A program made the position numbers and the translations under genes. Shown here one piece after another: positions 16,314 to 25,734 of a stretch of 64,000 nt of DNA. A model generated the notes under the pieces. The model was not told the DNA's origin. It was given only the letters and a program-made list of their open reading frames with translations, and ran no database searches. This DNA is from Thalassobaculum sp. OXR-137 (GTDB lineage: Bacteria > Pseudomonadota > Alphaproteobacteria > Thalassobaculales > Thalassobaculaceae): assembly GCF_034377285.1 (NCBI RefSeq), contig NZ_CP139715.1, positions 1,472,001-1,536,000 on the forward strand. The letters run 5' to 3'. Within the stretch, counting starts at the first letter, position 1. Each line of letters opens with the position of its first letter.

Positions 16314-17690
16314 TCAATGGAAGTAGAAGTCCTCGGCGATAATCCTTTCGGCAGGAATGCCTGCCTCTCGAAATTGCCGGGTCATGTCGCGAATGAATTC
16401 TGGACGGCCGCAGAGCATCACGGCGACCCCGTCAAGGGATTGTGTGGCTTCCAACAGTTCCTTGGCCGTCGGACGGCCGCGTTCGGCCGTCTGCCAGAGG
16501 TCGTAGTCGATATAGGAATCGGCTTTCGGCACCGCTTCCTGGATTTCGGCGTCATAGGGCGCGCTTGTCTCGTCCTTCACGATGTAATAGAGCCAGATCC
16601 GGCGGAAGTCGTTGTTGACGATTTCAAAGCGGAGCATGCTCAGAAAGGGTGTGATCCCGATTCCGGAGCCGACACAGAGGAGACGGCGGTAGCCGGCATA
16701 CCGATGGGGCGTGAACCCGCCAAAAGGTCCGAATACCTCGATCGGATCCCCGGGATTCAGACTGAGCAGGTCACGGGTAAAATCGCCGACCATCTGTACC
16801 GATACCCGCAGGTCCCTCTCCGCGGGTGAGGAAGAGATCGAGAAGGGATGCAGTTCCCGTCGGTCCCGATCGGGCCGATTGATGAAGACGAAGGTCCCCG
16901 GCTCGTAGATCATCCGCCGGGACTTCGGGCGCATCATCACATCCACCGAAGTCTCCGATGTCCGCTCCACCCGCTGGACCGAATACCTGAACCGGGGCGC
17001 GATCCAGCGATAGAGGACGACCCTGTAGAGCCAGGCGCCGGTCCCGACCAACACCAGAAGCCACATCCAGAAACGCAACGGTTCGTAGGCGTTGATCGTC
17101 GGGCCTGCCGCCAAAGCATGCGCCGAGGTCAGGATGAAGATCGGTCCGAAAAGGCCATGCAGGGCGAGCCAGCGCTCGTAGCGCAGGCGCTTGGTGTAGG
17201 CGAGGGCCGTCCAGCCGATGACCAGCCAGAGGATGAGAGCATTGAATCCTTCGGCGCCGCGCGGCGAGTGGAAGGGAATGAACAAGTCCGCGAGCGACCC
17301 GCCGAAGCCCAACTGCGGTGGAACATAGAGAACCACGTGAACCAGCACCAAACCGACGGTGATCGGTCCGAGTTGTCGGTGCAGACGGACGGCCCGGTCC
17401 AGCCCGCCGAAAAACGGTTCGATCTTCCGTGATCGGGTGTTTGCGAGGAGAAGAAGAGCGAAAAGAGTGATCGACCAAGCGGAAATCAGGAGACTCGGAT
17501 CCAACCAGGAACGGAACGGCCCGGGCATGGCCATGGCACTCCGGCCCATGGCCCAGAGGAAGGTGGTGATCGTCAGTGCCGAGATCACGAGCCACCAACC
17601 CGGTGCGACCGCGACGAGGCGCCGCCGCAGGCGCTGGGCAAAGTCGGGGTCCTCCGGTGTTTCCGGTTTCTCTAGATTGCGCACGCTCAA
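16314..17690 (-). CDS. NOX/ferric-reductase-like flavohaem membrane oxidoreductase
   Basis: This 458-aa integral membrane protein has about six TM helices (residues ~30-240) carrying paired haem His residues (RLHRQLGP, LVLVHVVLYV, LALHGLFG, SAHALAAG). It continues with an FAD-binding domain (HPFSISSSPAERDLRVSVQM) and an NAD(P) domain (CVGSGIGITPFLSM, VMLCGRPEFI). This is the layout of ferric reductases and bacterial NADPH oxidases, which pass electrons from NAD(P)H across the membrane to Fe(III) or O2. The start is TTG 17690, 8 nt after GAGGGGGG. GTG 17684 is an alternative. It lies 46 bp downstream of the class V aminotransferase remnant and convergent with the adhesin. Confidence 0.85.
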   Translation of the reverse strand: MSVRNLEKPETPEDPDFAQRLRRRLVAVAPGWWLVISALTITTFLWAMGRSAMAMPGPFRSWLDPSLLISAWSITLFALLLLANTRSRKIEPFFGGLDRAVRLHRQLGPITVGLVLVHVVLYVPPQLGFGGSLADLFIPFHSPRGAEGFNALILWLVIGWTALAYTKRLRYERWLALHGLFGPIFILTSAHALAAGPTINAYEPLRFWMWLLVLVGTGAWLYRVVLYRWIAPRFRYSVQRVERTSETSVDVMMRPKSRRMIYEPGTFVFINRPDRDRRELHPFSISSSPAERDLRVSVQMVGDFTRDLLSLNPGDPIEVFGPFGGFTPHRYAGYRRLLCVGSGIGITPFLSMLRFEIVNNDFRRIWLYYIVKDETSAPYDAEIQEAVPKADSYIDYDLWQTAERGRPTAKELLEATQSLDGVAVMLCGRPEFIRDMTRQFREAGIPAERIIAEDFYFH

Positions 17691-17736
17691 ACGATCGGCC
17701 CCCCTCGGTAGGTCGACTCGATTAGACCAGTTCTCG

Positions 17737-17950
17737 TCACATCGCGCGATATGCGGTGCCGGCCAAAGCCGAGCCTCGGTCGGTGCGGACCAAGTCGGCG
17801 ACTAACTGGTCGATCTCGTCGTCCGAATTGTCGCAATGGGGCGATACCCGAAGCATCCCCGCGGAATCTTATGTATATCCTGCGGGCCTGCAGATCGGCG
17901 ACCGTGTTCGCGTCGGCGACCTGAGGGTGGTGGAGGCTCAATATTCCGGA
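17737..17950 (-). pseudogene. C-terminal remnant of a class V aminotransferase (cysteine desulfurase-like), frameshifted
   Basis: Two minus-strand frames together match the C-terminal domain of class V PLP aminotransferases. The first reads SGILSLHHPQVADANTVADL then QARRIYIRFRGD. The second, after a frameshift near 17850, reads GMLRVSPHCDNSDDEIDQLV and ends at TGA 17739-17737. Intact relatives carry 'R-x-S-P-H-x-Y-N-T-x-x-E-I-D-x-L'. The N-terminal 300+ residues with the PLP lysine are missing. Its position between the GMC oxidoreductase and the NOX-like gene, on the same strand, suggests a former member of this operon that was lost by deletion. Confidence 0.6.
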
Positions 17951-18053
17951 TCGCACCTCGCATGCCGGCCAGAACGACCAGGAGCCGGCCAACGACCGGA
18001 CCGCCCTGCGCCCGCGGCCCTGAACGCGTTGAGCGCCCTGGCCTGGTTGTCCG

Positions 18054-19655
18054 TTACGGCGCCGCCTTTCCTAGAATCAGATCGGACGCCTTCTCGGCGA
18101 TCATCATCGTGGCGGCGTTCGTGTTGGCCGAGACCATCGTCGGCATCACCGACGCATCCACCACACGAAGCCTATCGACGCCGCCGACCTTCAGGGTCGG
18201 GTCGACCACCGCCCCGGCGTCGGTGCCCATCCGGCAGGTGCTGACGGCGTGATAGACGGTCGCCCCCTTCGCCCGGGCATAGGCCAGCAGGTCGGCGTCG
18301 GTGCGACTGTCCGGTCCGGGAAGGGTCTCCGGCCCGCGATACGGGGCGAGAGCCTCACTCGACAGCAGCTTTCGGCACCACTGCAGCCCCTGGACGACGG
18401 CCCGTTGATCGGCCGGGTCCGTCAGATAGTTCGGCTGGATTTCCGGCGCGTCATCGGTGTCCGAAGAAAGCGCGCGGACATGCCCGGTGCTGTGCGGGCG
18501 CATCTGCCACACCCCGATGGTCATGCCCGGTTCGCGCTGCAACTGCCCGATCACGCCGTCCGAGTAGCTCGCCGGGGTGAACACGAACTGAAGATCGGGT
18601 TCTTCAAGGTCGTCGGACGATCGCACGAAGGCGCCCACATGGGCCGGGCTGAAGGCCAGCAGGCCCTTGCCCGCCGCCAGCCACCGCCCGATCTCCCAAA
18701 GCAGACGCGGGCCGCGGGCGCGCTCGTTCAGCGTGATCGGCCGCGTGACCCGGTGCACGACCCGGACGGCATAGTGATCCTGGAGGCCCTGGCCGACCGC
18801 CGGCAGCGGATGGACGACGTCGACGCCGATCCCGCGCAGGTGCTCCGGGTCGCCGACGCCGGAGACCTGCAGCAATACCGGGCTGCCGATGGCGCCGGCC
18901 GCCAGGATGACCTCCCGCGCCGCCGTCGCGGTCTGCGATTGCCCATACCGGCGATAGCGCACGCCGACCGCCCGCCGCCCGTCGAAGACCACGCGCTCCA
19001 CGTGAGCTTGGGTGACGACCTCGAGGTTCGGCCGGTTGCGCACCGGGTGCAGGAAGCCGCTCGCCGCGCTATGGCGCCTGCCGTCGCGGATCGTGCGCTG
19101 GTAATACGCCACACCCTCCTGACGCGCGCCGTTATAGTCGGGGTTACGCGCCAGCCCGAGGGATTCGGCCCCGTCGATGAAGGCCTCGCAGATCGGGTGC
19201 CGCTCGTGGATGTCGGAGACGTGCTGCGGGCCGCCGGCGCCATGATAGGAGTCGCTGCCGGTGGAGCGATCCTCCGCCCGGCGGAAATAGGGCAGAATAT
19301 CCTCATAGGCCCAGCCTCGATTGCCGAGCTGCGCCCAGGTGTCGAAGTCCCGCGCCTGGCCTCGGACATATAGATGGCCGTTGATCGAGCTCGACCCGCC
19401 GAGAACGCGGCCGCGCGGAAAGAAGATCGACCGGCCGTCCACGCCCTGTCCGGGCGCCGTCGAATAGCACCAGTTGAACCGCGGATCCTGAAACGTCTTC
19501 AGAAACCCGACCGGCGCCTGGACATAGGGATGACGGTCGCTGCCGCCCGCCTCCAGCAGAAGCACGCGGACGGTCGGATCGGCACTCAGCCGGTTGGCCA
19601 GAACGCAGCCGGCCGTTCCGGCCCCCACGATCACATAGTCGGCGGCCTCGATCAT
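18054..19655 (-). CDS. GMC-family FAD-dependent oxidoreductase (choline dehydrogenase-like)
   Basis: This 533-aa GMC oxidoreductase oxidises an alcohol with FAD. The N-terminal ADP-binding motif is [18 protein letters not shown], the GMC signature is [20 protein letters not shown], and the second FAD block is [20 protein letters not shown]. The active-site His lies in [11 protein letters not shown] and the C-terminal partner in [22 protein letters not shown] 19655 overlaps the dioxygenase stop (ATGA), which shows translational coupling. A longer upstream frame belongs to the dioxygenase region. The length and signatures fit choline- or aryl-alcohol-type members. The substrate is unknown, but coupling to a TauD-type dioxygenase suggests two sequential oxidations of the same compound. 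Confidence 0.9.
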   Translation of the reverse strand: MIEAADYVIVGAGTAGCVLANRLSADPTVRVLLLEAGGSDRHPYVQAPVGFLKTFQDPRFNWCYSTAPGQGVDGRSIFFPRGRVLGGSSSINGHLYVRGQARDFDTWAQLGNRGWAYEDILPYFRRAEDRSTGSDSYHGAGGPQHVSDIHERHPICEAFIDGAESLGLARNPDYNGARQEGVAYYQRTIRDGRRHSAASGFLHPVRNRPNLEVVTQAHVERVVFDGRRAVGVRYRRYGQSQTATAAREVILAAGAIGSPVLLQVSGVGDPEHLRGIGVDVVHPLPAVGQGLQDHYAVRVVHRVTRPITLNERARGPRLLWEIGRWLAAGKGLLAFSPAHVGAFVRSSDDLEEPDLQFVFTPASYSDGVIGQLQREPGMTIGVWQMRPHSTGHVRALSSDTDDAPEIQPNYLTDPADQRAVVQGLQWCRKLLSSEALAPYRGPETLPGPDSRTDADLLAYARAKGATVYHAVSTCRMGTDAGAVVDPTLKVGGVDRLRVVDASVMPTMVSANTNAATMMIAEKASDLILGKAAP

Positions 19656-20515
19656 GCGGCGGCGACCAGCGTCGGTGCGTCCCCGGCGATGGTCGTTCGC
19701 ACCATCAGGCGCTTTTCGGTCGCGCTCTCGAACGGTGTCGCCCGATGGATGACGGCCCGGTTGTCCCAAAGGATCAGGTCGTGGGGCTGCCACTTGTGCG
19801 CATAGACGAACCGTTCCTGCGTGGCGAACGCCATCAGCTCGTCGATCAGCGCCCTCCCCTCATCCTCCGCCATGCCCTCGATCCGCGCCGCATGGGCGCC
19901 GAGATACAGCGACCTGCCGAGATCGGCTCCGTGGTCGATCACCATCGCCTGGCGGACCGGCGGCACCGCCGCGCGCTCCGCGTCGGTCACCAGGGCCGGG
20001 TCGATCTTGGAGCGGGAATAGGCGTAGTCATGGATCACGACCTTGTTCTCCACCGCCTGCTTCAACCGGCCGGGCAGCGCCGCATAGACCGCCCGCATGC
20101 TGATGTACTCGGTGTCCCCGCCCTTGGACGGGATCAGCCGGGCGGACAGCATCGACGCCTTGGCCGGCACCGCCTTGAAGGAGCTGTCGGCGTGCCAAAG
20201 ACGGTTGGCTCGGTTATTCAGAACCTGCCGGTCGCTCGCCGGCACGACGGCGCCGCCTTCATCCATGTTGGACAGCACGATCAGCTTGCCGCCCGCTCCC
20301 GCGGTGCCGACCTTCGTGGTTTCCAAGGCCCCGAAGCGCTCGCTGAAAGCGATCTGCTGGTCGTCGGTGATCGGCTGGTCGCGGAAGACCAGCACCGAAT
20401 GGCGGCGGAAGGCGGCCTCGATGTCGCTGAAGACAGCGTCCGGGATCGGCGCCGACACGGCGAGGTCGGTGATCTCGGCCGCGAAGAGCGGATGCAACCG
20501 TTTGGCGGCGATCAT
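19652..20515 (-). CDS. TauD/TfdA-family Fe(II)/2-oxoglutarate dioxygenase
   Basis: This 287-aa member of the TauD/TfdA family couples 2-oxoglutarate decarboxylation to hydroxylation of a small substrate. The iron facial triad is visible: H-x-D in [18 protein letters not shown] and the distal His in [13 protein letters not shown]. The 2OG-binding Arg is in [15 protein letters not shown] 20515 follows GGGGA by 6 nt. The frame is open 97 codons further upstream, but that stretch lacks homology-like sequence and overlaps the LysR 3' end. It heads a two-gene unit with the GMC oxidoreductase (ATGA overlap) and follows a LysR gene. It resembles the TfdA/sulfonate and phenoxyacid group more than taurine enzymes, but the substrate cannot be fixed. 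Confidence 0.88.
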   Translation of the reverse strand: MIAAKRLHPLFAAEITDLAVSAPIPDAVFSDIEAAFRRHSVLVFRDQPITDDQQIAFSERFGALETTKVGTAGAGGKLIVLSNMDEGGAVVPASDRQVLNNRANRLWHADSSFKAVPAKASMLSARLIPSKGGDTEYISMRAVYAALPGRLKQAVENKVVIHDYAYSRSKIDPALVTDAERAAVPPVRQAMVIDHGADLGRSLYLGAHAARIEGMAEDEGRALIDELMAFATQERFVYAHKWQPHDLILWDNRAVIHRATPFESATEKRLMVRTTIAGDAPTLVAAA

Positions 20516-20608
20516 GGCGTTCCCCACTTGGTTGGACTTCTTTGCTGACACAACGGTGCAGCATCGCGCCCCCACGCAAAAGCGGGAGAATGCAGGAAAC
20601 ACTTTCCC

Positions 20609-20624
20609 GATTTTCCGGAAAATC
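20609..20624. repeat. 16-bp perfect palindrome at LysR 3' end
   Basis: GATTTTCCGGAAAATC (20609-20624) overlaps the stop of the LysR gene and lies ~95 bp before the dioxygenase start. It may be an operator for the dioxygenase-GMC unit or a small terminator stem for the regulator. Confidence 0.4.
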
Positions 20625-21528
20625 AGTCCAGGTGGGTACCCAGATGCCGCTGGAGATGGCCGAGAAAAGCCTCGACCTTCCGCGGCAGCCGGGGGTCGCG
20701 CCGATAGACGGCATAGATCTCCGCACCATAGCCGGCGGGATACAGCCGCAATTGGTCGAGACACGTCTGCAGGCGCCCGGCGGCCACGTCCCAGGCAACC
20801 ATCCATTCTGGCAGGAGCGTGAGGCCCAGGCCATCCAGGGCCGCCTGGCGCAGAACTTCACCGCTGTTGGAGCGCAGAGACCCTGAGACGACGACGTCCT
20901 GGCGCTGGCCGAGATGCTCGGACACCCAGACCGCCGGTTCCGCCTCCTGGCCATAGGCGAGGCAGTTGTGGCGATCCACGTCGCCGAGGCTGGCGGGCGT
21001 CCCATTCTGGCGAAAGTAGTCCGGGCTGGCGCAGAGCATACGCCGGTCGGTCGTCAGACGCTGCCAGCTGAGGGACTTCTCCGACGGCTGCCCCAGGCGG
21101 ATGGCGATATCGACGCCATGCGACGGCGCAATCTCCACGGTTTCGGTCAGATGCAGGTCGACCGAGACCTCGGGATACGCCGTGCGGAAGGCAGGCAATG
21201 TGGGCACGACATGCAGCATCCCGAAGGACCGACGGGCGAGGATGCGCAGCACGCCCGACGGCGTCTCCGAATTCTCGGTTATCTGCTCGATGATCGCATC
21301 CATGTCCCGGATCATCGGGACGATCCGGTCATAGAGCGCCTGACCCGCCTCGGTCGCGGAAACGTGGCGCGTGGTCCGGTTGAGCAGACTGATGTTCAGG
21401 TCGGCCTCCAGATCCTGAAGGCGTTTGGAGGCCACCGTCTTCGACAATCCGAGCGAGCGGCCGGCCGCCGAGATCGTTCCCCGCTCGACAACACGGGCGA
21501 AGAGCTGAAGCGCTTGTAGACGGTCCAT
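20623..21528 (-). CDS. LysR-family transcriptional regulator
   Basis: This 301-aa LysR regulator has its winged HTH at residues 1-60 (LQALQLFARVVERGTISAAG, LGLSKTVASKRLQDLEADLN, LLNRTTRHVSATEAGQALYD) followed by a LysR substrate-binding domain of the DsdC/CrgA type. Those proteins sense small acids or aromatics. It precedes the TauD-GMC pair on the same strand with a 107-bp gap and probably controls it. The gap and its 16-bp palindrome are the likely target. No Shine-Dalgarno is obvious before ATG 21528. Confidence 0.88.
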   Translation of the reverse strand: MDRLQALQLFARVVERGTISAAGRSLGLSKTVASKRLQDLEADLNISLLNRTTRHVSATEAGQALYDRIVPMIRDMDAIIEQITENSETPSGVLRILARRSFGMLHVVPTLPAFRTAYPEVSVDLHLTETVEIAPSHGVDIAIRLGQPSEKSLSWQRLTTDRRMLCASPDYFRQNGTPASLGDVDRHNCLAYGQEAEPAVWVSEHLGQRQDVVVSGSLRSNSGEVLRQAALDGLGLTLLPEWMVAWDVAAGRLQTCLDQLRLYPAGYGAEIYAVYRRDPRLPRKVEAFLGHLQRHLGTHLD

Positions 21529-21611
21529 GGAGTATCTGGCCCTTGGTCTGGACTTCCGGCTGACGCCCCATCAAGCCTTACTTACCCGAGCAGGGCTGGC
21601 CACACCTCATT

Positions 21612-21774
21612 CATGGTGTTTCCGGAGTGGGCGGCTCGCAAGCTTCCATACCCGTCCAGCGCTCCCGGCTGAAGGGAGCGGACACCTGACCGGGCGTGGG
21701 AACCCCCAAGCCCGGTCAGGCCAAATGTTTCGAACAGCCCGCAAGGTCGAGGGCGTTTAGCGGAGGCACACCGG
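21612..21774 (+). ncRNA. ssrS: Candidate 6S RNA (RNA polymerase regulator)
   Basis: GTGTTTCCG (21616-21624) pairs over 9 bp, with two G-U, to CGGAGGCAC (21761-21769). This encloses about 135 nt with a CGCTCCC/GGGAGCG hairpin (21660-21680) and an 11-bp CCTGACCGGGC/GCCCGGTCAGG hairpin (21685-21720). By eye, three blocks resemble E. coli 6S in the same order: GCTCGCAAGC, CATACC...GCGCTCC, and ACAGCCCGCAAGG...GCGGAGG near the 3' end. Length (~160 nt) and the closed long stem with central hairpins fit 6S, which binds sigma70 holoenzyme in stationary phase. There is no U-run terminator. Only a covariance search can settle this. Confidence 0.5.
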
Positions 21775-21816
21775 CGGTGACCATCCCTTGCGGTGCCTCC
21801 AGACCGGCAGAACCGG

Positions 21817-21960
21817 TCAGGCCTGGGGCGCAGCCTTGTTCGGCGGCCCGGCAATGCCTTTGTCCTTGGGGGCAGCGGCAGCCGGCTTCGAGCTTTCCAG
21901 CTCCGGCAAATCCGGTTTCGTCATACCGGACGTTTTCTTTGCGAAATCTTTGAAAGACAT
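21817..21960 (-). CDS. Small hypothetical protein, 47 aa
   Basis: A short minus-strand frame from ATG 21960 (GGAAAA upstream in an AT-rich leader) to TGA 21817 codes for 47 aa. It begins MSFKDFAKKTSGMTKPDLPE, is followed by an Ala/Pro/Lys-rich tail (KPAAAAPKDKG) and ends PPNKAAPQA. There is no signal peptide or TM segment. It looks like an intrinsically disordered small basic protein. The codon pattern is GC-rich and protein-like despite the AT-rich upstream DNA. It is the only gene between groES and the LysR gene, and it faces the candidate 6S RNA. Confidence 0.5.
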   Translation of the reverse strand: MSFKDFAKKTSGMTKPDLPELESSKPAAAAPKDKGIAGPPNKAAPQA

Positions 21961-22338
21961 GATTTTATTTTCCATGTTTTGTGTATTTTTTAAAAACCAA
22001 CACCTGTAATATAGGATCGATTTTGTATTCTCACAATGGCGGCATGATTTTTATTTATAATCCATAAAACGACTTTTTTTAAGTTCTTAAGCTTGATGGC
22101 GAGCCGCGAGAGTGAGCGCCGGGCTGATGCGGAGATCGTCGGGGGCCGGCCCACGGCGCCGTATCCTTATCGACCGTCGCCCGAATGGGGCAGACGGGAG
22201 CGGGCGCGGAAACGAGTGCCGCCGGCGCGCTGCGAAAATATATACGTCGTATCCGAGGCTTCGGGTCCCCACCTACGGAAAGCAGATTGGCACTCCAGAC
22301 ATGAGAGTGCCAACGCACCCCGGTCTAGGAGACCCTCG
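21961..22338. other. Regulatory region of the small gene and groESL
   Basis: This 378-bp gap starts AT-rich (21961-22090, leader of the divergent 47-aa gene) and becomes GC-rich. It holds the CIRCE operator at 22287-22313. An open frame from 22093 runs into groES but has no conserved residues, and I treat it as non-coding. Confidence 0.6.
22287..22313 (+). promoter_or_regulatory. CIRCE operator (HrcA site) of groESL
   Basis: TTGGCACTC-N9-GAGTGCCAA is a perfect 9-bp inverted repeat with the canonical 9-nt spacer, 25 bp before the groES start. It differs from consensus TTAGCACTC by one compensated base in each arm. It should be bound by HrcA, repressing groESL until heat shock. Confidence 0.9.
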
Positions 22339-22653
22339 ATGACATTGCGCCCCTTGCAGGATCGCGTCCTGATCCGCCCCGTCGAACAGGAGGCGAAATC
22401 CCCCGGCGGCATCATCATCCCGGACTCCGCGAAGGAAAAACCCGTCGAGGGAGAGGTGCTGGCCGTCGGCCCCGGGATCCGGGGAGACGATGGCGCCCTG
22501 CATCGGCCCGAGCTCACCGCCGGCGACCGGGTTCTGTACGGCAAATGGAGCGGCAACGAGATCAAACTCGACGGCGAGGATCTCGTCATCATGCGGGAAA
22601 CCGACATCCTGGGCATCGTCGACCAGGCGCACGCCGAGCAGCAGGCCACTTAA
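22339..22653 (+). CDS. groS: Co-chaperonin GroES (Hsp10)
   Basis: This 104-aa co-chaperonin caps the GroEL ring. It begins [18 protein letters not shown]. The mobile loop is [17 protein letters not shown] and the roof hairpin region is [20 protein letters not shown]. The C-terminus has a short extra tail ([10 protein letters not shown]) beyond the usual end. GGAG lies 7 nt before ATG 22339. groEL starts 18 bp later and CIRCE is directly upstream, so this is a standard HrcA-controlled groESL operon. Confidence 0.96.
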   Translation: MTLRPLQDRVLIRPVEQEAKSPGGIIIPDSAKEKPVEGEVLAVGPGIRGDDGALHRPELTAGDRVLYGKWSGNEIKLDGEDLVIMRETDILGIVDQAHAEQQAT

Positions 22654-24285
<1,632 letters not shown>

Positions 24286-24296
24286 GAAAAATCATC

Positions 24297-24330
24297 TTCC
24301 GGCGGGACCAGGAATCGGTCTCGCCGGAGG
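24297..24330 (+). terminator. Stem-loop after groEL, possible terminator
   Basis: TCCGGCGGGACC pairs with GGTCTCGCCGGA around a 7-nt loop just past the groEL stop. No U-tract follows (GGATAAAAAG), so it may only protect the 3' end. Confidence 0.4.
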
Positions 24331-24459
24331 ATAAAAAGAAACGGTGATGGCAATCTCTTTGAAATCGCCATTCTCTCCACGAATATTAAATTTACTACAT
24401 ATCGATCGAAATATTCACCGAATGCACTGAATCAATACTAAACTGTAATACGAAATAAA

Positions 24460-24487
24460 TTTACAAATTTCCCTTTCTGTGTATAAT
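24460..24487 (+). promoter_or_regulatory. Strong sigma70-type promoter of the OmpA-like gene
   Basis: TTTACA (24460-24465), 16 bp, TATAAT (24482-24487). This is close to consensus and sits in an AT-rich gap. The start would be near 24494, giving a ~65-nt leader. That leader holds a TAAAGCC/GGCTTTA inverted repeat (24498-24504 with 24536-24542) just before the ribosome site. Confidence 0.65.
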
Positions 24488-24558
24488 TATAGAATAATAA
24501 AGCCAATCATAACGAGAGTTTTCCCGTGAGATAGCGGCTTTATACAGGAGTCTATAAG

Positions 24559-25449
24559 ATGAAAATGATATATTCTAAGTATGCATTCCCGCTCATAGGC
24601 GTGGCATTACTGCTTTCTCAGCCTGCTGCCGCCGATCCGTTTTTCGGTCAGGTGGATGAGGTCAAGAGCTCGTCCTTCACGGGCGAAGGCTTTGATCAGC
24701 ACCTCGCCGCCAACTACCGTGAACTCGTCATCTTCGAAGTGGACGAGATGTATGACTGGTTCGATGGCAGGGATTACGCCGACAAGGCGCAGGCCGCTGC
24801 GGCCGGTGCCCGGGTCATGCCGGACGATCTGGAAGACCGTAATATCGCCGACCCGAATGCGCTGACCGACCTGCGCACCCAGCACACCCGTCTCCTGGCT
24901 GCGCTGAACGGGGGTGCGATCCAGAAGGCGCCCGTCCAGATCGCCCGCGCCCAGGCGAAGTTCGACTGTTGGGCCGAGCAGCAGGAAGAAGGGTGGCAGA
25001 CCTGGGACATCGCCGCATGCCGTGACGCCTATATGGCGGCCATGGGCGAGGTCGATGCCGCCATGGCGCCGAAGGTCGCCGCAGGGCCCAGCGCGCCGTT
25101 GCCCGTCTCGCCCTTCCCGGTGGACGGCTACATGGTCTTCTTCGACTTCGACAGGTCGGCCATCACGCCTCAGGCGGCTGCGATCCTGGATCGCGTCGCG
25201 ATCGCCGCATTGGAGCAGAAAGCCCAGCTGGTCGAACTGACCGCCTATACGGATCGGGCGGGGTCGATCGCGTACAACCAGCTGCTGTCTGAGCGCCGCG
25301 GCGACGCGGTGCGCGCGTATCTCGGCGGCCGGGGCGTGGTCGTCGGTCACATCACCACGCTCGGCATGGGCGAAGCGAACTCTCGGGTCGCCACGGCCGA
25401 CGACGTGAGGGAGCCGGAGAACCGCCGGGTGACCGTCTATCTTCGCTAA
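24559..25449 (+). CDS. OmpA-family outer-membrane lipoprotein-like protein (peptidoglycan-binding C-terminus)
   Basis: This 296-aa exported protein has a Sec signal peptide of ~25 residues (FPLIGVALLLSQPAAA then D). The middle helical region (~26-180) has no known domain and carries two Cys (FDCWAEQQ, IAACRDAY). Residues ~190-296 form an OmpA/MotB C-terminal domain: MVFFDFDRSAITPQAAAIL, LTAYTDRAGS, NQLLSERRGDAVRAYL, EPENRRVTVYL. The Asp and Arg of this domain bind meso-diaminopimelate of peptidoglycan. No N-terminal beta-barrel is present, so it anchors the outer membrane or a periplasmic complex to the wall. CAGGAG precedes ATG 24559. It is monocistronic, with a strong promoter and terminator. 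Confidence 0.87.
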   Translation: MKMIYSKYAFPLIGVALLLSQPAAADPFFGQVDEVKSSSFTGEGFDQHLAANYRELVIFEVDEMYDWFDGRDYADKAQAAAAGARVMPDDLEDRNIADPNALTDLRTQHTRLLAALNGGAIQKAPVQIARAQAKFDCWAEQQEEGWQTWDIAACRDAYMAAMGEVDAAMAPKVAAGPSAPLPVSPFPVDGYMVFFDFDRSAITPQAAAILDRVAIAALEQKAQLVELTAYTDRAGSIAYNQLLSERRGDAVRAYLGGRGVVVGHITTLGMGEANSRVATADDVREPENRRVTVYLR

Positions 25450-25556
25450 CCGTCGCTCCGCTGGTCGCGTCCAGATGCTCGCTTAATCCCGACGGGGCCA
25501 TCCGACCCTTCCTCTAAGTCTTGCCGGCTCGAACCACTCGGAGCCGCCACGCCCAT

Positions 25557-25588
25557 AAGCCGGCGATCATCAGATCGCCGGCTTTTTG
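25557..25588 (+). terminator. Rho-independent terminator of the OmpA-like gene
   Basis: AGCCGGCGATC-ATCA-GATCGCCGGCT is a perfect 11-bp stem with a 4-nt loop and TTTT after it. Confidence 0.88.
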
Positions 25589-25664
25589 CTGAAACCTGCC
25601 GGCGCGTCGATGCCGTCTGCACCGCGCGGTGTGGCTTCCGACGCCGATCGATCCATCGACCCGC

Positions 25665-25693
25665 TTGACCCTCGCCGTGTTATCGAATATTGA
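25665..25693 (+). promoter_or_regulatory. Promoter of the GntR-led catabolic operon
   Basis: TTGACC (25665-25670), a 17-bp spacer and TATTGA (25688-25693) make a plausible sigma70 promoter. Its -10 box lies inside the 28-bp palindrome, so binding there would block RNA polymerase. Confidence 0.5.
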
Positions 25694-25715
25694 ACTCTGA
25701 ATTCAGAGTTCAATA
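25688..25715 (+). promoter_or_regulatory. 28-bp perfect palindromic operator upstream of gntR-type gene
   Basis: TATTGAACTCTGAA is followed by its exact reverse complement TTCAGAGTTCAATA. It covers the likely -10 and lies 20 bp before the GntR start. This is a typical autoregulatory site for an FCD-type GntR regulator, although it is longer than most. Confidence 0.65.
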
Positions 25716-25734
25716 CGACGGTAGCAGCGGAACC

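Noticed and set aside
21612-21774. 4.5S SRP RNA or a metabolite riboswitch
   Set aside because: No conserved SRP tetraloop and asymmetric-loop sequence, no known riboswitch core, and no gene on the same strand close enough to be controlled. 6S-like blocks fit better.
22093-22338. N-terminal extension of GroES from an upstream ATG
   Set aside because: It would code through the CIRCE operator, has no conserved residues, and ATG 22339 has a ribosome site and the family start.
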